Shown one piece after another: positions 1 to 8,889 of a stretch of 64,000 nt of DNA. The translations under genes were made by a program, and so were the position numbers. This DNA is from Blastococcus xanthinilyticus. GTDB taxonomy: Bacteria > Actinomycetota > Actinomycetes > Mycobacteriales > Geodermatophilaceae. The notes under the pieces are model-generated. The model saw nothing but the letters and a program-made list of their open reading frames with translations, was not told the DNA's origin and made no database searches. The stretch spans positions 1-64,000 of the forward strand of contig NZ_VNHW01000012.1 in the NCBI RefSeq assembly GCF_008124835.1, given 5' to 3'. Each line of letters starts with the position of its first letter. Positions within the stretch are counted from its first letter, which is position 1.

Positions 1-235
1 ACCGGGCGTGCCCGCGCAGCCACGAGGCCATCGTCTTCTGCCCGTCGTGCTCCGCGGCGCCGGTGACCTCGCACTCCCGCACCACCCGCGCGACCAACCG
101 GTTCTGCGCCACCAGCAGCACCCGCAGTTCCTCGAGCAGCTGCGGCCCGAACCGCCCCGACAGGTCCTCGTCGGCCAGCTCGTCCAGCGCAGCCGACAAG
201 CGGCTCACCGCCCCGGATCCACCAGTCGAACGCAT
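1..235 (-). CDS. DUF222/HNH endonuclease family protein, N-terminal part
   Basis: The gene runs off the left edge, so only about 78 N-terminal residues are visible. They read from an ATG at 235 and contain an acidic helix, then FGPQLLEELRVLLVAQNRL and later GQKTMASWLRGHAR. This pattern is typical of the N-terminal DUF222 region of the 13E12-type HNH endonuclease family, which is highly multicopy in Geodermatophilaceae. The HNH core would lie outside the window. No clear Shine-Dalgarno precedes the ATG; an in-frame GTG eight or nine codons later is an alternative. It lies divergently beside hisH, where hisB is normally found in actinobacteria. Family assignment is by recall of the motif; the biological role of these proteins is not known to me. 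Confidence 0.6.
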   Translation of the reverse strand, partial: MRSTGGSGAVSRLSAALDELADEDLSGRFGPQLLEELRVLLVAQNRLVARVVRECEVTGAAEHDGQKTMASWLRGHAR

Positions 236-420
236 GTACGAATGATACCGCTGATCACCGTAGTCCGCAGCATGAATCCCCAGGTCAGGTGCTCGTCCAC
301 AACGCCCGTGACCGGGTTGACAGCTGAGGAGGGCGGCCCCATCGCGGGCCACGCCACGTCGGCCAGCTCACGGTGGGCAGCAGCTACCGACCGGGAACAC
401 ATCCGGCCGCGAACGGGCTG

Positions 421-1077
421 ATGGGTAGCGTGGCAGGCGTGAAGAAGGTGGCGGTGCTCGACTACGGGTCGGGCAACCTGCGGTCGGCCGAGCGTGCGCT
501 GGCGCGGGTCGGTGCCGACGTGACGGTGACCTCCGACATGCAGACGGCCCTGGACGCCGACGGGCTCGTCGTCCCCGGTGTGGGTGCGTTCGCGGCCTGC
601 ATGACGGGGCTGGACGCCGTCCAGGGGCGCCGGATCATCGGCCGCCGCCTCGCCGGTGGCCGACCGGTGCTGGGCATCTGCGTCGGCATGCAGATCCTTT
701 TCGAGCGCGGCGTCGAGCACGGTGTCGACGCCGAGGGCTGCGGTGAGTGGCCGGGCGTCGTGGAGCAGCTCGAGGCGCCGGTGCTGCCGCACATGGGCTG
801 GAACTCGGTGCAGGCCGCCCCGGGCAGCACCCTGTTCGCCGGCATCGAGGACGAGCGCTTCTACTTCGTGCACTCCTACGGCGTGCGGGAGTTCACCCTC
901 GGGGAGGACGGCGGCTCGTCGCCGCTCGCGAAGCCCAAGGTGACCTGGGCCGAGCACGGCGACCGGTTCGTGGCCGGGGTCGAGAACGCCGCGCTGTCGG
1001 CCACCCAGTTCCACCCGGAGAAGAGCGGCGACGCCGGCGCCCAGCTGCTGACCAACTGGCTCGGCACCCTGCGCTGA
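421..1077 (+). CDS. hisH: Imidazole glycerol phosphate synthase, glutaminase subunit HisH
   Basis: Class I glutamine amidotransferase subunit that hydrolyses glutamine and channels ammonia to HisF for imidazole glycerol phosphate and AICAR formation in histidine synthesis. Visible marks are the N-terminal [13 protein letters not shown], the oxyanion strand VVPGVGAF, the nucleophile loop [13 protein letters not shown], and the His-Glu pair in TQFHPEKSG near the C-terminus. The 218-residue length from ATG 421 is slightly above the usual 200 to 215. GTG codons at 430 and 439 are alternative starts, and 439 would put the first conserved strand right at the N-terminus. No hisB precedes it; the upstream neighbour is a divergent DUF222/HNH gene. 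priA and hisF follow about 2 kb downstream, separated by three unrelated genes. Confidence 0.95.
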   Translation: MGSVAGVKKVAVLDYGSGNLRSAERALARVGADVTVTSDMQTALDADGLVVPGVGAFAACMTGLDAVQGRRIIGRRLAGGRPVLGICVGMQILFERGVEHGVDAEGCGEWPGVVEQLEAPVLPHMGWNSVQAAPGSTLFAGIEDERFYFVHSYGVREFTLGEDGGSSPLAKPKVTWAEHGDRFVAGVENAALSATQFHPEKSGDAGAQLLTNWLGTLR

Positions 1078-1086
1078 GCGGACCGC

Positions 1087-1686
1087 TCACCAGCGGCCGC
1101 GGTGCACCACCTCGTCCACCCCGCGCCGGCCGCGTCGCAGCGACGGCGACCTCCGGTCGTCCGTGCCGGGATAGCCGACGGACACGCAGCCGACCGGCCG
1201 GTACTCCGCCGGGATCCCGAACGCGGCCCGGACGGCGTCCAGCCGCTCGACCGGCACGCCGAAGAAGCACGCCCCCAGGCCCTCGTCGACCGCGGTGAGC
1301 AGCATCAGCAGGCTGGCCATCCCCGCGTCGACGTCCCAGTAGGGCACCGGCCAGCGGGCCTCGTCCCGGTCGGTCCACCCCTTGTCGGGCTCGGCGTAGC
1401 GCTCCAGGTAGGCGCTCTTGTTCGCCAGCGGCAGGATCAGCAGCGGCGCGCGGCGCATCCGGGTCAGCCAGGCGTCCGGGGCGCCCTCGCCGGCGGTCGC
1501 GGCCCAGAAGCTGTCCCGCTCCTCCGCGGTCTCCAGGACGACGAACGCCCAGCCCTGGCTGAAGCCGGCGGAGGGGGCGCGGATCGCGTGCTCGAGCAGC
1601 CGCTCCCGCACCTCGGGCGGCACGGGCCGGTCCGGGTCGTAGTCCCGGACCATGCGACGACGGCGGACGACCTCGGCGAACTCCAC
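1087..1686 (-). CDS. Nitroreductase family protein
   Basis: Probable FMN-dependent NAD(P)H oxidoreductase of the nitroreductase fold. The 199-residue product starts at a GTG (1686) and opens with FAEVVRRRRMVRDYDPDRPV, the arginine-rich FMN-phosphate binding element of the family. It continues with RAPSAGFSQGWAFVVLE and a C-terminal GLGACFFGVPVE, both typical. The physiological substrate cannot be read from sequence. It converges on hisH with only 9 bp between stop codons and lies 29 bp downstream of the DinB-like gene on the same strand, so the two are probably co-transcribed. Length matches small actinobacterial members of this family. Confidence 0.85.
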   Translation of the reverse strand: MEFAEVVRRRRMVRDYDPDRPVPPEVRERLLEHAIRAPSAGFSQGWAFVVLETAEERDSFWAATAGEGAPDAWLTRMRRAPLLILPLANKSAYLERYAEPDKGWTDRDEARWPVPYWDVDAGMASLLMLLTAVDEGLGACFFGVPVERLDAVRAAFGIPAEYRPVGCVSVGYPGTDDRRSPSLRRGRRGVDEVVHRGRW

Positions 1687-1715
1687 GCCCCCAGCCTGCC
1701 GCACCGGGGCGGTGG

Positions 1716-2264
1716 TCAGGCCGCCCGCCCGAGCCGGGCCAGCACACGGGTCGCGCGGTCGGCGTCCGCGGGGACGTCCAGGGCGGGCCGGCAGATGCCG
1801 TCCATGTGCAGGGCGGGGCCGAAGCCGTCCGCGCCGGCCTCGACCCGGTCCAGCTCCTCGTCGGTGAGCGCGGCGTCGGCCCCCACGGCGCGGGCGACGT
1901 CCCAGCGGTGCACGACCATGTCCCAGACGTAGAACCGCTCGAAGGTGGCGCCGACCGTGGTGGGCCCGAAGAAGCCGTCGAACCCGCGGGCGAGCACGGC
2001 GTCGTCGGACACCGCGCCGGCCACCCGCTCCGCGTGCGCCCGCCACGCGGCGGCCGGGTCGGCGGCTAGGTCCGGGGCCTCGCCCAGGTCGACGCCGTGC
2101 GTGGCGAGGAAGTCCCGCTGGGTCTCGATCACGTGCCCGACGACGTCGGCGGCGGTCCAGCCCTCGCAGGGAGACGGGCGGGTCCAGCCGGCCGGGGGGA
2201 CGGTGTCGAGCAGGGCGGTGAGGGAGCGGTCGGCGGCCTGGAAGTCCGCAGCGGGAGAAGTCAT
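1716..2264 (-). CDS. TIGR03086-type DinB/maleylpyruvate isomerase-like metal-binding protein
   Basis: The 182-residue protein belongs to the DinB/MDMPI_N four-helix-bundle superfamily. It has the diagnostic early segment RPSPCEGWTAADVVGHVIE, where the His is one expected metal ligand, and a later VWDMVVHRWDVARAVG with the remaining histidine. Family members bind a divalent metal and some are mycothiol-dependent enzymes, as expected in an actinobacterium, but the reaction of this one is unknown. ATG 2264 is the first start in frame. It precedes the nitroreductase gene on the same strand and is divergent from the AraC-type regulator starting 38 bp away, so the two share a short promoter region. 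Confidence 0.8.
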   Translation of the reverse strand: MTSPAADFQAADRSLTALLDTVPPAGWTRPSPCEGWTAADVVGHVIETQRDFLATHGVDLGEAPDLAADPAAAWRAHAERVAGAVSDDAVLARGFDGFFGPTTVGATFERFYVWDMVVHRWDVARAVGADAALTDEELDRVEAGADGFGPALHMDGICRPALDVPADADRATRVLARLGRAA

Positions 2265-2302
2265 GCCCCGGATCGTAGGGAGGTGCGGCAGGCTCGGTCT
2301 TG

Positions 2303-3142
2303 ATGAAACCCGACAGCTCCCGGCCGATGGACCACATCGAGCGCGCGCACCTGGTGGAGCCCGGCGACGCCTCGCACGTCATCCACCGCTATCCCGCGGC
2401 GCCGGAGTTCGAGGGCCTGCTGCAGCGGTTCTGGATCCCGGTGTGGTCGGTGCCGCCCGGCCGAGAGGCGCCGCAGCGGGTGCTCCAGTACCCGGTCGCG
2501 CTGCTCGTCGTCGCCGGCGACTACGCCCGGTTCTACGGCGTCGTCTCCGGGCTGTCGACCACCACCCTGACCGGCGAGGGCTGGGCGGTGGGCGTGATGT
2601 GCGCGCCCGCGGCGGGCGCCCTGGTCGCCGGCGGGCCGATGAGCGGGTACACCGACCGGTACGTCGACGTCGCCGAGGTCCTGGGCGCCGAGGGCGAGCG
2701 GCTCGCTACCCGGGTCCGCGCCGCCATGGCCCGGGACGCGCACGACCCGGAGGCCCACGCCGCCGCGATGGCCGCCTTCGGCGACGCGCTGCGGCCGTTC
2801 CTCCCGGTCGACGACGACGGCCGGCTGGTCAACGAGGTGGTCGCCTTCGTGGAGGGCGACCGCGAGGTGGTCCGGGTCGCGCAGGTGTGCGAGCGCTTCG
2901 GCCTCGCCGAGCGGGCGCTGCAGCGGCTGGTGCACCGCCGGCTCGGGCTGACGCCGAAGTGGCTCATCCAGCGCCGCCGGCTGCAGGAGGCGGCCGAGCG
3001 GCTGCGTGGGAAGCCGGCCAGCATCGGCGAGGTGGCGGCGGTGCTCGGCTACGCCGACCAGGCGCACTTCACCCGCGACTTCGCCCGCGTGACCACCATG
3101 ACGCCGGGGCAGTTCGCCGGCCGGCACGCCCGGGGGAGCTGA
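2303..3142 (+). CDS. AraC-family transcriptional regulator (DUF6597-like N-terminus)
   Basis: Cytoplasmic DNA-binding regulator of 279 residues. The C-terminal part carries two helix-turn-helix motifs of the AraC/XylS type: VAQVCERFGLAERALQRLVH and then SIGEVAAVLGYADQAHFTRD, followed by TMTPGQFAG. The N-terminal about 170 residues resemble the DUF6597 sensor-like domain (YPAAPEFEGLLQRFWIP) found in many actinobacterial AraC proteins, with unknown ligand. Start ATG 2303 is used; a TTG immediately before it and an ATG at 2327 are alternatives. It is divergent from the DinB-like and nitroreductase pair, which are natural candidate targets, though no operator is obvious. It is followed 37 bp later by priA. 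Confidence 0.85.
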   Translation: MKPDSSRPMDHIERAHLVEPGDASHVIHRYPAAPEFEGLLQRFWIPVWSVPPGREAPQRVLQYPVALLVVAGDYARFYGVVSGLSTTTLTGEGWAVGVMCAPAAGALVAGGPMSGYTDRYVDVAEVLGAEGERLATRVRAAMARDAHDPEAHAAAMAAFGDALRPFLPVDDDGRLVNEVVAFVEGDREVVRVAQVCERFGLAERALQRLVHRRLGLTPKWLIQRRRLQEAAERLRGKPASIGEVAAVLGYADQAHFTRDFARVTTMTPGQFAGRHARGS

Positions 3143-3179
3143 CGCCGATCGCCGGAGGGCCCGTCCCTAGGCTGTCGGG

Positions 3180-3911
3180 GTGCCGAAGCTGCAGCTGCTC
3201 CCCGCCGTCGACGTCGCCGACGGGCAGGCCGTCCGTCTCGTCCAAGGGGAGGCCGGGAGCGAGACCTCCTACGGCGACCCGCTCGACGCCGCGATGCAGT
3301 GGCAGCGCGACGGCGCCGAGTGGGTGCACCTGGTCGACCTCGACGCCGCCTTCGGCCGCGGCAGCAACCGCGAGCTGCTGGCCCGCGTGGTCGGCGAGCT
3401 CGACGTCGACGTGGAGCTCTCCGGTGGCATCCGGGACGACGAGTCGCTGGCCGCGGCGCTGGCCACCGGCTGCCGTCGGGTCAACCTGGGCACCGCGGCG
3501 CTGGAGTCGCCCGAGTGGTGCGCGCGGGCGATCGCCGAGCACGGCGACCGGATCGCCGTCGGCCTCGACGTGCGCGGCACGCGGCTGGCCGCGCGCGGCT
3601 GGACCCAGGAGGGCGGCGAGCTCTACGAGACCCTCGCCCGCCTGGACGCCGAGGGCTGCGCCCGCTACGTGGTCACCGACATCACCAAGGACGGCACGCT
3701 GCGCGGGCCCAACCTCGACCTGCTCCGCGAGGTGTGCGCCGCCACCCCGCGCCCGGTGATCGCCTCCGGCGGCGTCAGCTCGCTGGCGGACATCCGCGCG
3801 CTGGCCGGCCTCACCGCGATCGGCGTCGAGGGCTCGATCGTGGGCAAGGCGCTCTACGCCGGCCAGTTCACGCTGCCGGAGGCTTTGGCGCTCACGGAGC
3901 AGTTGGCATGA
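3180..3911 (+). CDS. priA: PriA: bifunctional HisA/TrpF phosphoribosyl isomerase
   Basis: (Beta-alpha)8 isomerase of 243 residues that converts ProFAR to PRFAR in histidine synthesis and, in actinobacteria lacking trpF, also isomerises phosphoribosyl anthranilate for tryptophan synthesis. Visible residues include the general base in [10 protein letters not shown] (Asp11), [16 protein letters not shown] (Asp130), the arginine-tryptophan pair in ARGWTQEGG, and the acid in VTDITKDGT (Asp171), followed by the phosphate-binding IASGGVSS and [10 protein letters not shown]. The RGW feature fits PriA rather than plain HisA. The trp block at 24 to 30 kb has trpE, trpC, trpB and trpA but no trpF, which supports the double role. 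It starts with GTG, and its stop overlaps the ridA ATG. Confidence 0.93.
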   Translation: MPKLQLLPAVDVADGQAVRLVQGEAGSETSYGDPLDAAMQWQRDGAEWVHLVDLDAAFGRGSNRELLARVVGELDVDVELSGGIRDDESLAAALATGCRRVNLGTAALESPEWCARAIAEHGDRIAVGLDVRGTRLAARGWTQEGGELYETLARLDAEGCARYVVTDITKDGTLRGPNLDLLREVCAATPRPVIASGGVSSLADIRALAGLTAIGVEGSIVGKALYAGQFTLPEALALTEQLA

Positions 3912-4300
3912 CGGTGCTGAACCTGGGCTCGGCCAACCCCTGGGAGCCGGTGGTCGGCTACAGCCGGATCGTCGTCCGCGGCGACACCGCCTGGGTCAGC
4001 GGGACGACGGCGATGGTCGACGGCGTCGTGACCTCCCCCGGAGACGCGGCGGCCCAGACCCGGCAGGTCCTGGCCACGATCGGGGCGTCGCTGCAGCGGG
4101 CCGGGTTCGGACTCGCCGACGTCGTCCGCACTCGGATGTACGTCACCGACATCAGCCGCTGGGAGGAGATCGGCCGGGTCCACGGCGAGGTCTTCGGCGA
4201 CATCCGGCCGGCGTCGACGATGGTGGAGGTGTCGGCGCTCATCGACCCCGGGCTGCTGGTCGAGATCGAGGTCGACGCGGTGCGCGGGGTGCCGGCGTGA
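3908..4300 (+). CDS. RidA family (YjgF/YER057c/UK114) protein
   Basis: Small trimeric-fold protein of 130 residues. RidA members hydrolyse reactive enamine and imine intermediates released by PLP enzymes; some are specialised. Visible are the N-terminal [18 protein letters not shown], the core [11 protein letters not shown], and the conserved [16 protein letters not shown] followed by [12 protein letters not shown], where the arginine before PAST is the substrate carboxylate contact in known RidA proteins. The ATG overlaps the priA stop (ATGA) and its TGA overlaps the hisF GTG, so the three genes are translationally coupled. In mycobacteria this slot holds impA. A protective or accessory role in histidine synthesis is inferred from position only. 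Confidence 0.85.
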   Translation: MTVLNLGSANPWEPVVGYSRIVVRGDTAWVSGTTAMVDGVVTSPGDAAAQTRQVLATIGASLQRAGFGLADVVRTRMYVTDISRWEEIGRVHGEVFGDIRPASTMVEVSALIDPGLLVEIEVDAVRGVPA

Positions 4301-5094
4301 GTCTCGCCGTGCGTGTCATCCCCTGTCTGGACGTCGACGCCGGCCGGGTGGTCAAGGGCGTCAACTTCGTCGACCTGCGCGACGCCGGTGACCCGGTGGA
4401 GATGGCGCGCGTCTACGACGCCGAAGGCGCCGACGAGCTGACCTTCCTCGACATCACCGCGAGCTCCGGCAACCGGGCCACCACCTACGACGTGGTCAGC
4501 CGCACCGCGGAGAGCGTGTTCATCCCGCTCACCGTGGGCGGCGGCGTGCGCAGCCCCGACGACGTCGACCGGCTGCTGCGGGCCGGTGCGGACAAGGTCG
4601 CGGTCAACACCGCCGCGGTGGCCCGGCCCGAGCTGATCGCCGAGATCGCCGACCGCTTCGGCAACCAGGTGCTGGTGCTCTCCCTCGATGCCCGCCGCTG
4701 CCGGGACGGCGCGGAGACGGAGTCCGGCTTCGAGATCACCACGCACGGCGGGCGCCGCGGCACCGGCCTGGACGCCGTGGAGTGGTGCATCCGGGCCGCC
4801 CAACTCGGCGCCGGGGAGATCCTGCTGAACTCGATGGACGCCGACGGCACCCGCGCCGGCTTCGACACCGACCTGATCGCGCAGGTGCGGCGCGAGGTCT
4901 CGGTGCCGCTGATCGCCAGCGGGGGAGCGGGCGCGGTCGAGCACTTCCCGCCGGCGGTCGAGGCCGGCGCCGACGCGGTGCTCGCCGCGAGCGTCTTCCA
5001 CTTCGGCGCGCTGCGGATCGGCGACGTGAAGGGCGCTCTCGCCGGCGCCGGCTACCCCGTGCGCCGGGAGGCCGACCACCCCGTGGGCGGCTAG
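4297..5094 (+). CDS. hisF: Imidazole glycerol phosphate synthase, cyclase subunit HisF
   Basis: (Beta-alpha)8 cyclase of 265 residues that uses ammonia from HisH to turn PRFAR into imidazole glycerol phosphate and AICAR. The catalytic aspartates sit in [16 protein letters not shown] and in LSLDARR. Phosphate sites are visible as [10 protein letters not shown] and [12 protein letters not shown], and [11 protein letters not shown] is characteristic. The GTG start overlaps the ridA stop. The last 230 bp are matched by a decayed partial copy at 10488..10707, so the 3' end may have been replaced during a recombination event. A kinase gene begins 4 bp after the stop. Confidence 0.96.
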   Translation: MSLAVRVIPCLDVDAGRVVKGVNFVDLRDAGDPVEMARVYDAEGADELTFLDITASSGNRATTYDVVSRTAESVFIPLTVGGGVRSPDDVDRLLRAGADKVAVNTAAVARPELIAEIADRFGNQVLVLSLDARRCRDGAETESGFEITTHGGRRGTGLDAVEWCIRAAQLGAGEILLNSMDADGTRAGFDTDLIAQVRREVSVPLIASGGAGAVEHFPPAVEAGADAVLAASVFHFGALRIGDVKGALAGAGYPVRREADHPVGG

Positions 5095-5098
5095 CGCG

Positions 5099-5746
5099 GT
5101 GCAGCTGGAGCAGGGGGAACCGGCGGCCGGGCCGTGGCGGGTCGTGCCGCTCGGGGAGCTGGTCGAGCAGCTGCACGCCGCCGGGGACGTGTCCGGCCGG
5201 CCCCGCATCGTGGCGATCGACGGCCGCGGTGGAGCCGGCAAGAGCACTCTGGTGCAGCGTCTTCTGGCGCACGTGCCGAGGTCAGCCGTGGTGCACACCG
5301 ACGACGTCGCCTGGCACCACTCCTTCTTCGACTGGGCCGGGGTGCTGGCCGAGCACGTGCTGGAGCCGCTCCGCCGGGGTGCGGGCGTCGACTTCCGCCC
5401 GCCGTCATGGGTGGAGCGGGGCCGTCCCGGCTCCGTCGTGGTGCCCGCCGGCCTGGAGACCGTGTGGGTCGAGGGCACCGGTGTGCTGCGGAGCGGGCTG
5501 GCGCCGCTGCTCGACGCGTCGGTGTGGGTCCAGGTCGACCGGCGGGACGCCGGACGCCGGCTGCTGGATCGGGACGGCGACTCGCCCGAGCAGCAGCGGC
5601 ACGTCGAGGAGTGGCTGCGCGAGGAACACCCGTTCCTGCTGCGGGAGCAGCCGTGGAGCTCCGCCACGCTGGTGCTGGCGGGGAGCCCGGTCGTCGGGCA
5701 CGTGCCCGACACCCACGTGGTGCTCGCACCACCCGTCGCGCCCTAG
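5099..5746 (+). CDS. Uridine kinase-like P-loop NTPase
   Basis: Predicted cytoplasmic kinase-like protein of 215 residues. A Walker A motif is clear in VAIDGRGGAGKSTLVQRLLA around residues 37 to 55, and an acidic HTDDVAWHH follows where uridine kinases bind the nucleoside. A later basic segment (RRDAGRRLLDRDGD) could be the lid. The family is usually annotated uridine kinase-like; the actual phosphoryl acceptor is unknown. The GTG start is 4 bp after the hisF stop, so translation may be coupled, although this adjacency may be new because the following 5 kb looks inserted. The TAG stop overlaps the stop of the convergent XRE gene within a CTAG palindrome. Confidence 0.75.
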   Translation: MQLEQGEPAAGPWRVVPLGELVEQLHAAGDVSGRPRIVAIDGRGGAGKSTLVQRLLAHVPRSAVVHTDDVAWHHSFFDWAGVLAEHVLEPLRRGAGVDFRPPSWVERGRPGSVVVPAGLETVWVEGTGVLRSGLAPLLDASVWVQVDRRDAGRRLLDRDGDSPEQQRHVEEWLREEHPFLLREQPWSSATLVLAGSPVVGHVPDTHVVLAPPVAP

Positions 5747-6573
5747 CGCGGTGAACCGCCGATCCAGGTGGCGGGAGCGCTCCCCGGCTCGGGGACGTAG
5801 GCGACGATGTGCAGGTCGGGGTGGTCCGACGGCACCAGGCGGTGGTGCTCGAAGTCCAGCACGCCGGCCGTCGGGTGCACGAACCGCCGCCGTCGGGAGG
5901 TGAAGCCCTCGACGGTCAGGTCCGCCCACTGCTCGCGGAACTCCGCGCTGGCCTCGCTGAGCCGGGCGATCAGCGCCGAGTGCGCGGCCGAGCCCAGCCG
6001 TGCGCCGGACTCCGCGCGGAACTCGGCCACGAAGTGCCGGCTGTCCGCCGTCCAGTCCGGGAGCATGTCGCGCAGGTGCGGATCGGTGAAGACCAGCCAG
6101 AGCAGGTTCCGGTCGGCCGGGTCCAGCGTGGTGATGCGCGAGTACAGCGCGGCGTAGGCGGCGTTCCAGCCGACGATGGTCCAGTCCGCGGCCACGGCGA
6201 AGGCCGGGAACGGCAGGCTGTTGAGCAGCCGCTGGGTGGACGGCGGCGCGACCTCCTGTACCTGGTCGGCGGCGTCCGGCGGTCGGGGGGAGTAGCCGCC
6301 GAGGGACAGCAGGTACGCCGCCTCGGACGCCGTCAGACGCAGCACGCGACCGAGCGCCTCGAGCACCTGCCGGGAGGGGTTGACGTCCCGCCCCTGCTCC
6401 AGCCAGGTGAGCCAGGTGACGCTGACCCCGGCAAGGGTCGAAACCTCCTCGCGGCGCAGGCCGCTGGTCCGCGCGCGTGGGGGAGTGGGCAGACCGAAGT
6501 CCTGCCGCGTCAGCGCCTGACGCCGGTTGCGCAGGAAGGTGCCCAGCTCCGTCCGCCGGGCCTGCTGGCTCAC
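5743..6573 (-). CDS. XRE-family regulator with MmyB-like ligand-binding domain
   Basis: Transcription factor of 276 residues. The N-terminal helix-turn-helix reads LRREEVSTLAGVSVTWLTWL followed by EQGRDVNPSRQVLEALGRVL. The C-terminal PAS-like MmyB domain is marked by LPFPAFAVAADWTIVGWNAA and by the end segment DLHIVAYVPEPGS. Such regulators are common in actinobacteria and usually control a divergent neighbour, often a short-chain dehydrogenase; here the neighbour is ilvD. GTG 6573 is taken as the start because the upstream frame lacks family similarity. A 6-7-6 inverted repeat at 6584..6602 begins 10 bp upstream of the start and is a candidate autoregulatory operator. Confidence 0.85.
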   Translation of the reverse strand: MSQQARRTELGTFLRNRRQALTRQDFGLPTPPRARTSGLRREEVSTLAGVSVTWLTWLEQGRDVNPSRQVLEALGRVLRLTASEAAYLLSLGGYSPRPPDAADQVQEVAPPSTQRLLNSLPFPAFAVAADWTIVGWNAAYAALYSRITTLDPADRNLLWLVFTDPHLRDMLPDWTADSRHFVAEFRAESGARLGSAAHSALIARLSEASAEFREQWADLTVEGFTSRRRRFVHPTAGVLDFEHHRLVPSDHPDLHIVAYVPEPGSAPATWIGGSPR

Positions 6574-6583
6574 GGCCCCGAAC

Positions 6584-6602
6584 CTAGTACCGCCGCTACT
6601 AG
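6584..6602. promoter_or_regulatory. Candidate operator in the XRE gene/ilvD divergent region
   Basis: Perfect inverted repeat CTAGTA-(7 nt)-TACTAG lying between the divergent XRE-family regulator (start 6573) and ilvD (start 6653). It is AT-richer than its surroundings. Position and symmetry fit a dimeric helix-turn-helix binding site, but binding by this regulator is an inference. Confidence 0.45.
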
Positions 6603-6652
6603 CAGTGGCAGCGTCTACCGCGCCGGCCGCCCCGGGTGGCTGACTGGTCCGC

Positions 6653-8491
6653 ATGCCACCGCTGCGCTCCCGGACCGTCACCGCCGGCAGGAACATGGCC
6701 GGCGCCCGCGCGCTCCTGCGTGCCGCCGGCGTCGCGGCCGGCGACCTGGGCAAGCCGATCGTCGCCGTCGCGAACAGCTTCACCGAGTTCGTGCCCGGCC
6801 ACACCCACCTGCAGCCGGTCGGCCGGATCGTCTCCGAGGCGATCTCCGCCGCGGGGGGCGTGCCCCGTGAGTTCAACACGATCGCCGTCGACGACGGCAT
6901 CGCGATGGGACACGGCGGCATGCTCTACTCGCTGCCCTCGCGGGACCTGATCGCCGACTCGGTCGAGTACATGGTCCAGGCCCACTGCGCCGACGCGCTC
7001 GTCTGCATCTCCAACTGCGACAAGATCACCCCCGGCATGCTCATGGCCGCGCTGCGCCTGGACATCCCGACGGTCTTCGTCTCCGGCGGGCCCATGGAGG
7101 GCGGGACGGCCACCCTCGTCGACGGCACCGTGCGCACCGGCCTGAACCTGATCTCGGCCATCGCCGACTCCGCGAGCCCCGCGGTCTCCGACGAGGACCT
7201 CGGCCGGATCGAGGAGAACGCCTGCCCGACCTGCGGCTCGTGCTCGGGCATGTTCACCGCCAACTCGATGAACTGCCTGACCGAGGCCCTCGGTCTCGCC
7301 CTGCCGGGCAACGGCACCACCCTGGCGACGCACACCGCCCGCCGCGAGCTCTACGAGGCTGCCGGCACCACGGTCATGGAGCTGGTCCGCGCCCACTACG
7401 AGCGGGACGACGCCGCGGTGCTGCCGCGCGCGATCGCCGGCGTCGCCGCGTTCGAGAACGCCGTGGCGATGGACGTCGCGATGGGCGGCTCGTCGAACAC
7501 GGTCCTGCACCTGCTCGCCGCCGCTTCCGAGGCCGAGCTGGACTTCACCCTCGACGACGTCGACCGGATCTCCCGCCGCACGCCCTGCCTGGCGAAGGTG
7601 GCGCCGAATGGCCCGTACCTGGTCGAGGACGTGCACCGCGCGGGCGGCATCCCCGCCATCCTCGGCGAGCTCGACCGGGCCGGGCTGCTGCGCCGCGACG
7701 TCCGCACGGTGCACTCCCCGGACCTGCGCAGCTGGCTGGACGACTGGGACGTCCGTGGCGGGCGGGCGACCCCCGAGGCGGTCGAGCTGTTCCACGCGGC
7801 GCCGGGCTGCCGGCGGTCGGCCACGGCGTTCTCCCAGTCCGAGCGCTGGGCGAGCCTCGACCTGGACGCGCAGCACGGCTGCATCCGCTCGGTCGCGGCC
7901 GCGTACAGCGCCGACGGCGGCCTGGCGGTGCTGCGCGGCAACCTGTCTCCCGACGGCTGCGTGGTCAAGACCGCCGGCGTCGACGAGTCGATCCTGCGGT
8001 TCAGCGGTCCGGCGGTGGTCGTGGAGTCGCAGGAGGAGGCGGTCGACGCCATCCTCGGCGGCCGCGTGCGGGCCGGTGCGGTCGTGGTGGTCCGCTACGA
8101 GGGACCGCGGGGCGGGCCGGGTATGCAGGAGATGCTCTACCCGACGTCGTTCCTGAAGGGTCGGGGCCTGGGCGCGGCCTGTGCGCTGGTCACCGACGGG
8201 CGCTTCTCGGGCGGCACGTCCGGCCTGTCGATCGGGCACGTCTCGCCGGAGGCGGCCGCGGGCGGCGTCATCGCCCTGGTCGAGGACGGCGACACCGTCG
8301 CGATCGACATCCCGGCGCGCAGCATCACCCTCGAGGTGACCGAGGCGGAGCTGACCACCCGGCGGGCTGCCCTGGAGGCTGCGGGCGGGTACCGGCCCCG
8401 GGACCGGCAGCGGGTGGTGTCCACGGCGCTGCGCGCCTACGCAGCCTTCGCCCAGTCGGCGGACAAGGGCGCCGTCCGCCTCGTTCCCTAG
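6653..8491 (+). CDS. ilvD: Dihydroxy-acid dehydratase IlvD
   Basis: Iron-sulfur dehydratase of 612 residues that converts 2,3-dihydroxy-isovalerate and -methylvalerate to the 2-keto acids in valine, leucine and isoleucine synthesis. Family marks are the start [38 protein letters not shown], the cluster cysteines in [12 protein letters not shown] and in [20 protein letters not shown], and the C-terminal [14 protein letters not shown] that holds the substrate-contacting serine. Length equals the usual 610 to 620. It lies within the segment bounded by the hisF 3' duplication, away from other ilv genes, and could be an additional copy; whether the genome has another ilvD cannot be seen here. Confidence 0.96.
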   Translation: MPPLRSRTVTAGRNMAGARALLRAAGVAAGDLGKPIVAVANSFTEFVPGHTHLQPVGRIVSEAISAAGGVPREFNTIAVDDGIAMGHGGMLYSLPSRDLIADSVEYMVQAHCADALVCISNCDKITPGMLMAALRLDIPTVFVSGGPMEGGTATLVDGTVRTGLNLISAIADSASPAVSDEDLGRIEENACPTCGSCSGMFTANSMNCLTEALGLALPGNGTTLATHTARRELYEAAGTTVMELVRAHYERDDAAVLPRAIAGVAAFENAVAMDVAMGGSSNTVLHLLAAASEAELDFTLDDVDRISRRTPCLAKVAPNGPYLVEDVHRAGGIPAILGELDRAGLLRRDVRTVHSPDLRSWLDDWDVRGGRATPEAVELFHAAPGCRRSATAFSQSERWASLDLDAQHGCIRSVAAAYSADGGLAVLRGNLSPDGCVVKTAGVDESILRFSGPAVVVESQEEAVDAILGGRVRAGAVVVVRYEGPRGGPGMQEMLYPTSFLKGRGLGAACALVTDGRFSGGTSGLSIGHVSPEAAAGGVIALVEDGDTVAIDIPARSITLEVTEAELTTRRAALEAAGGYRPRDRQRVVSTALRAYAAFAQSADKGAVRLVP

Positions 8492-8889
8492 ACCGTGGGC
8501 CGAAGCTGTGCCGCGCTCGGCAACGGTGGCCCTGAAGGCGGCTTTAGGGACAGTCGCGACCTGGCAATGCACGCGGACTGTAGGACCGCACGGACGCCGA
8601 AGCGGCGACCTTGACGTTGACCCTGTCGCGGTCGAACCCGGTGCACGGGTCCGCCGCCAAGGGCCCCGCGGAACGTCGCAGTGGCTGGTGGTTGGCGATA
8701 GCGCAGTCGGATAGTGGGCGGGAACGTCGCTGAGGCGCCGGCGGGGAGACGCTATGCACTGAGGTTGCACTCATAGGCCTGCGGTTATTGGCGACCCGCG
8801 AGCTTGGCGCCGATGAGCAATCGTACGCCCGAGGTGCGGCGCGGACTGCTTCGCGTCTTGCAGAGCAGGCACCCGCGAGGTGGCGATGC
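8492..8889. other. Gap of about 400 bp after ilvD with no supported gene
   Basis: No open frame here has a convincing start, codon pattern or recognisable motif. Short frames of 60 to 80 codons exist on both strands, including one near 8804..9037 with a CGCG tetrad, but none is supported. The composition is less GC-extreme than the flanking core genes, as in the neighbouring orphan gene. I see no clear terminator hairpin after ilvD and no integrase or transposase remnant. Confidence 0.5.

Noticed and set aside
317-345. TTGACA perfect -35 box upstream of hisH.
   Set aside because: No acceptable -10 hexamer at 16 to 18 bp spacing, so a promoter cannot be called from this alone.
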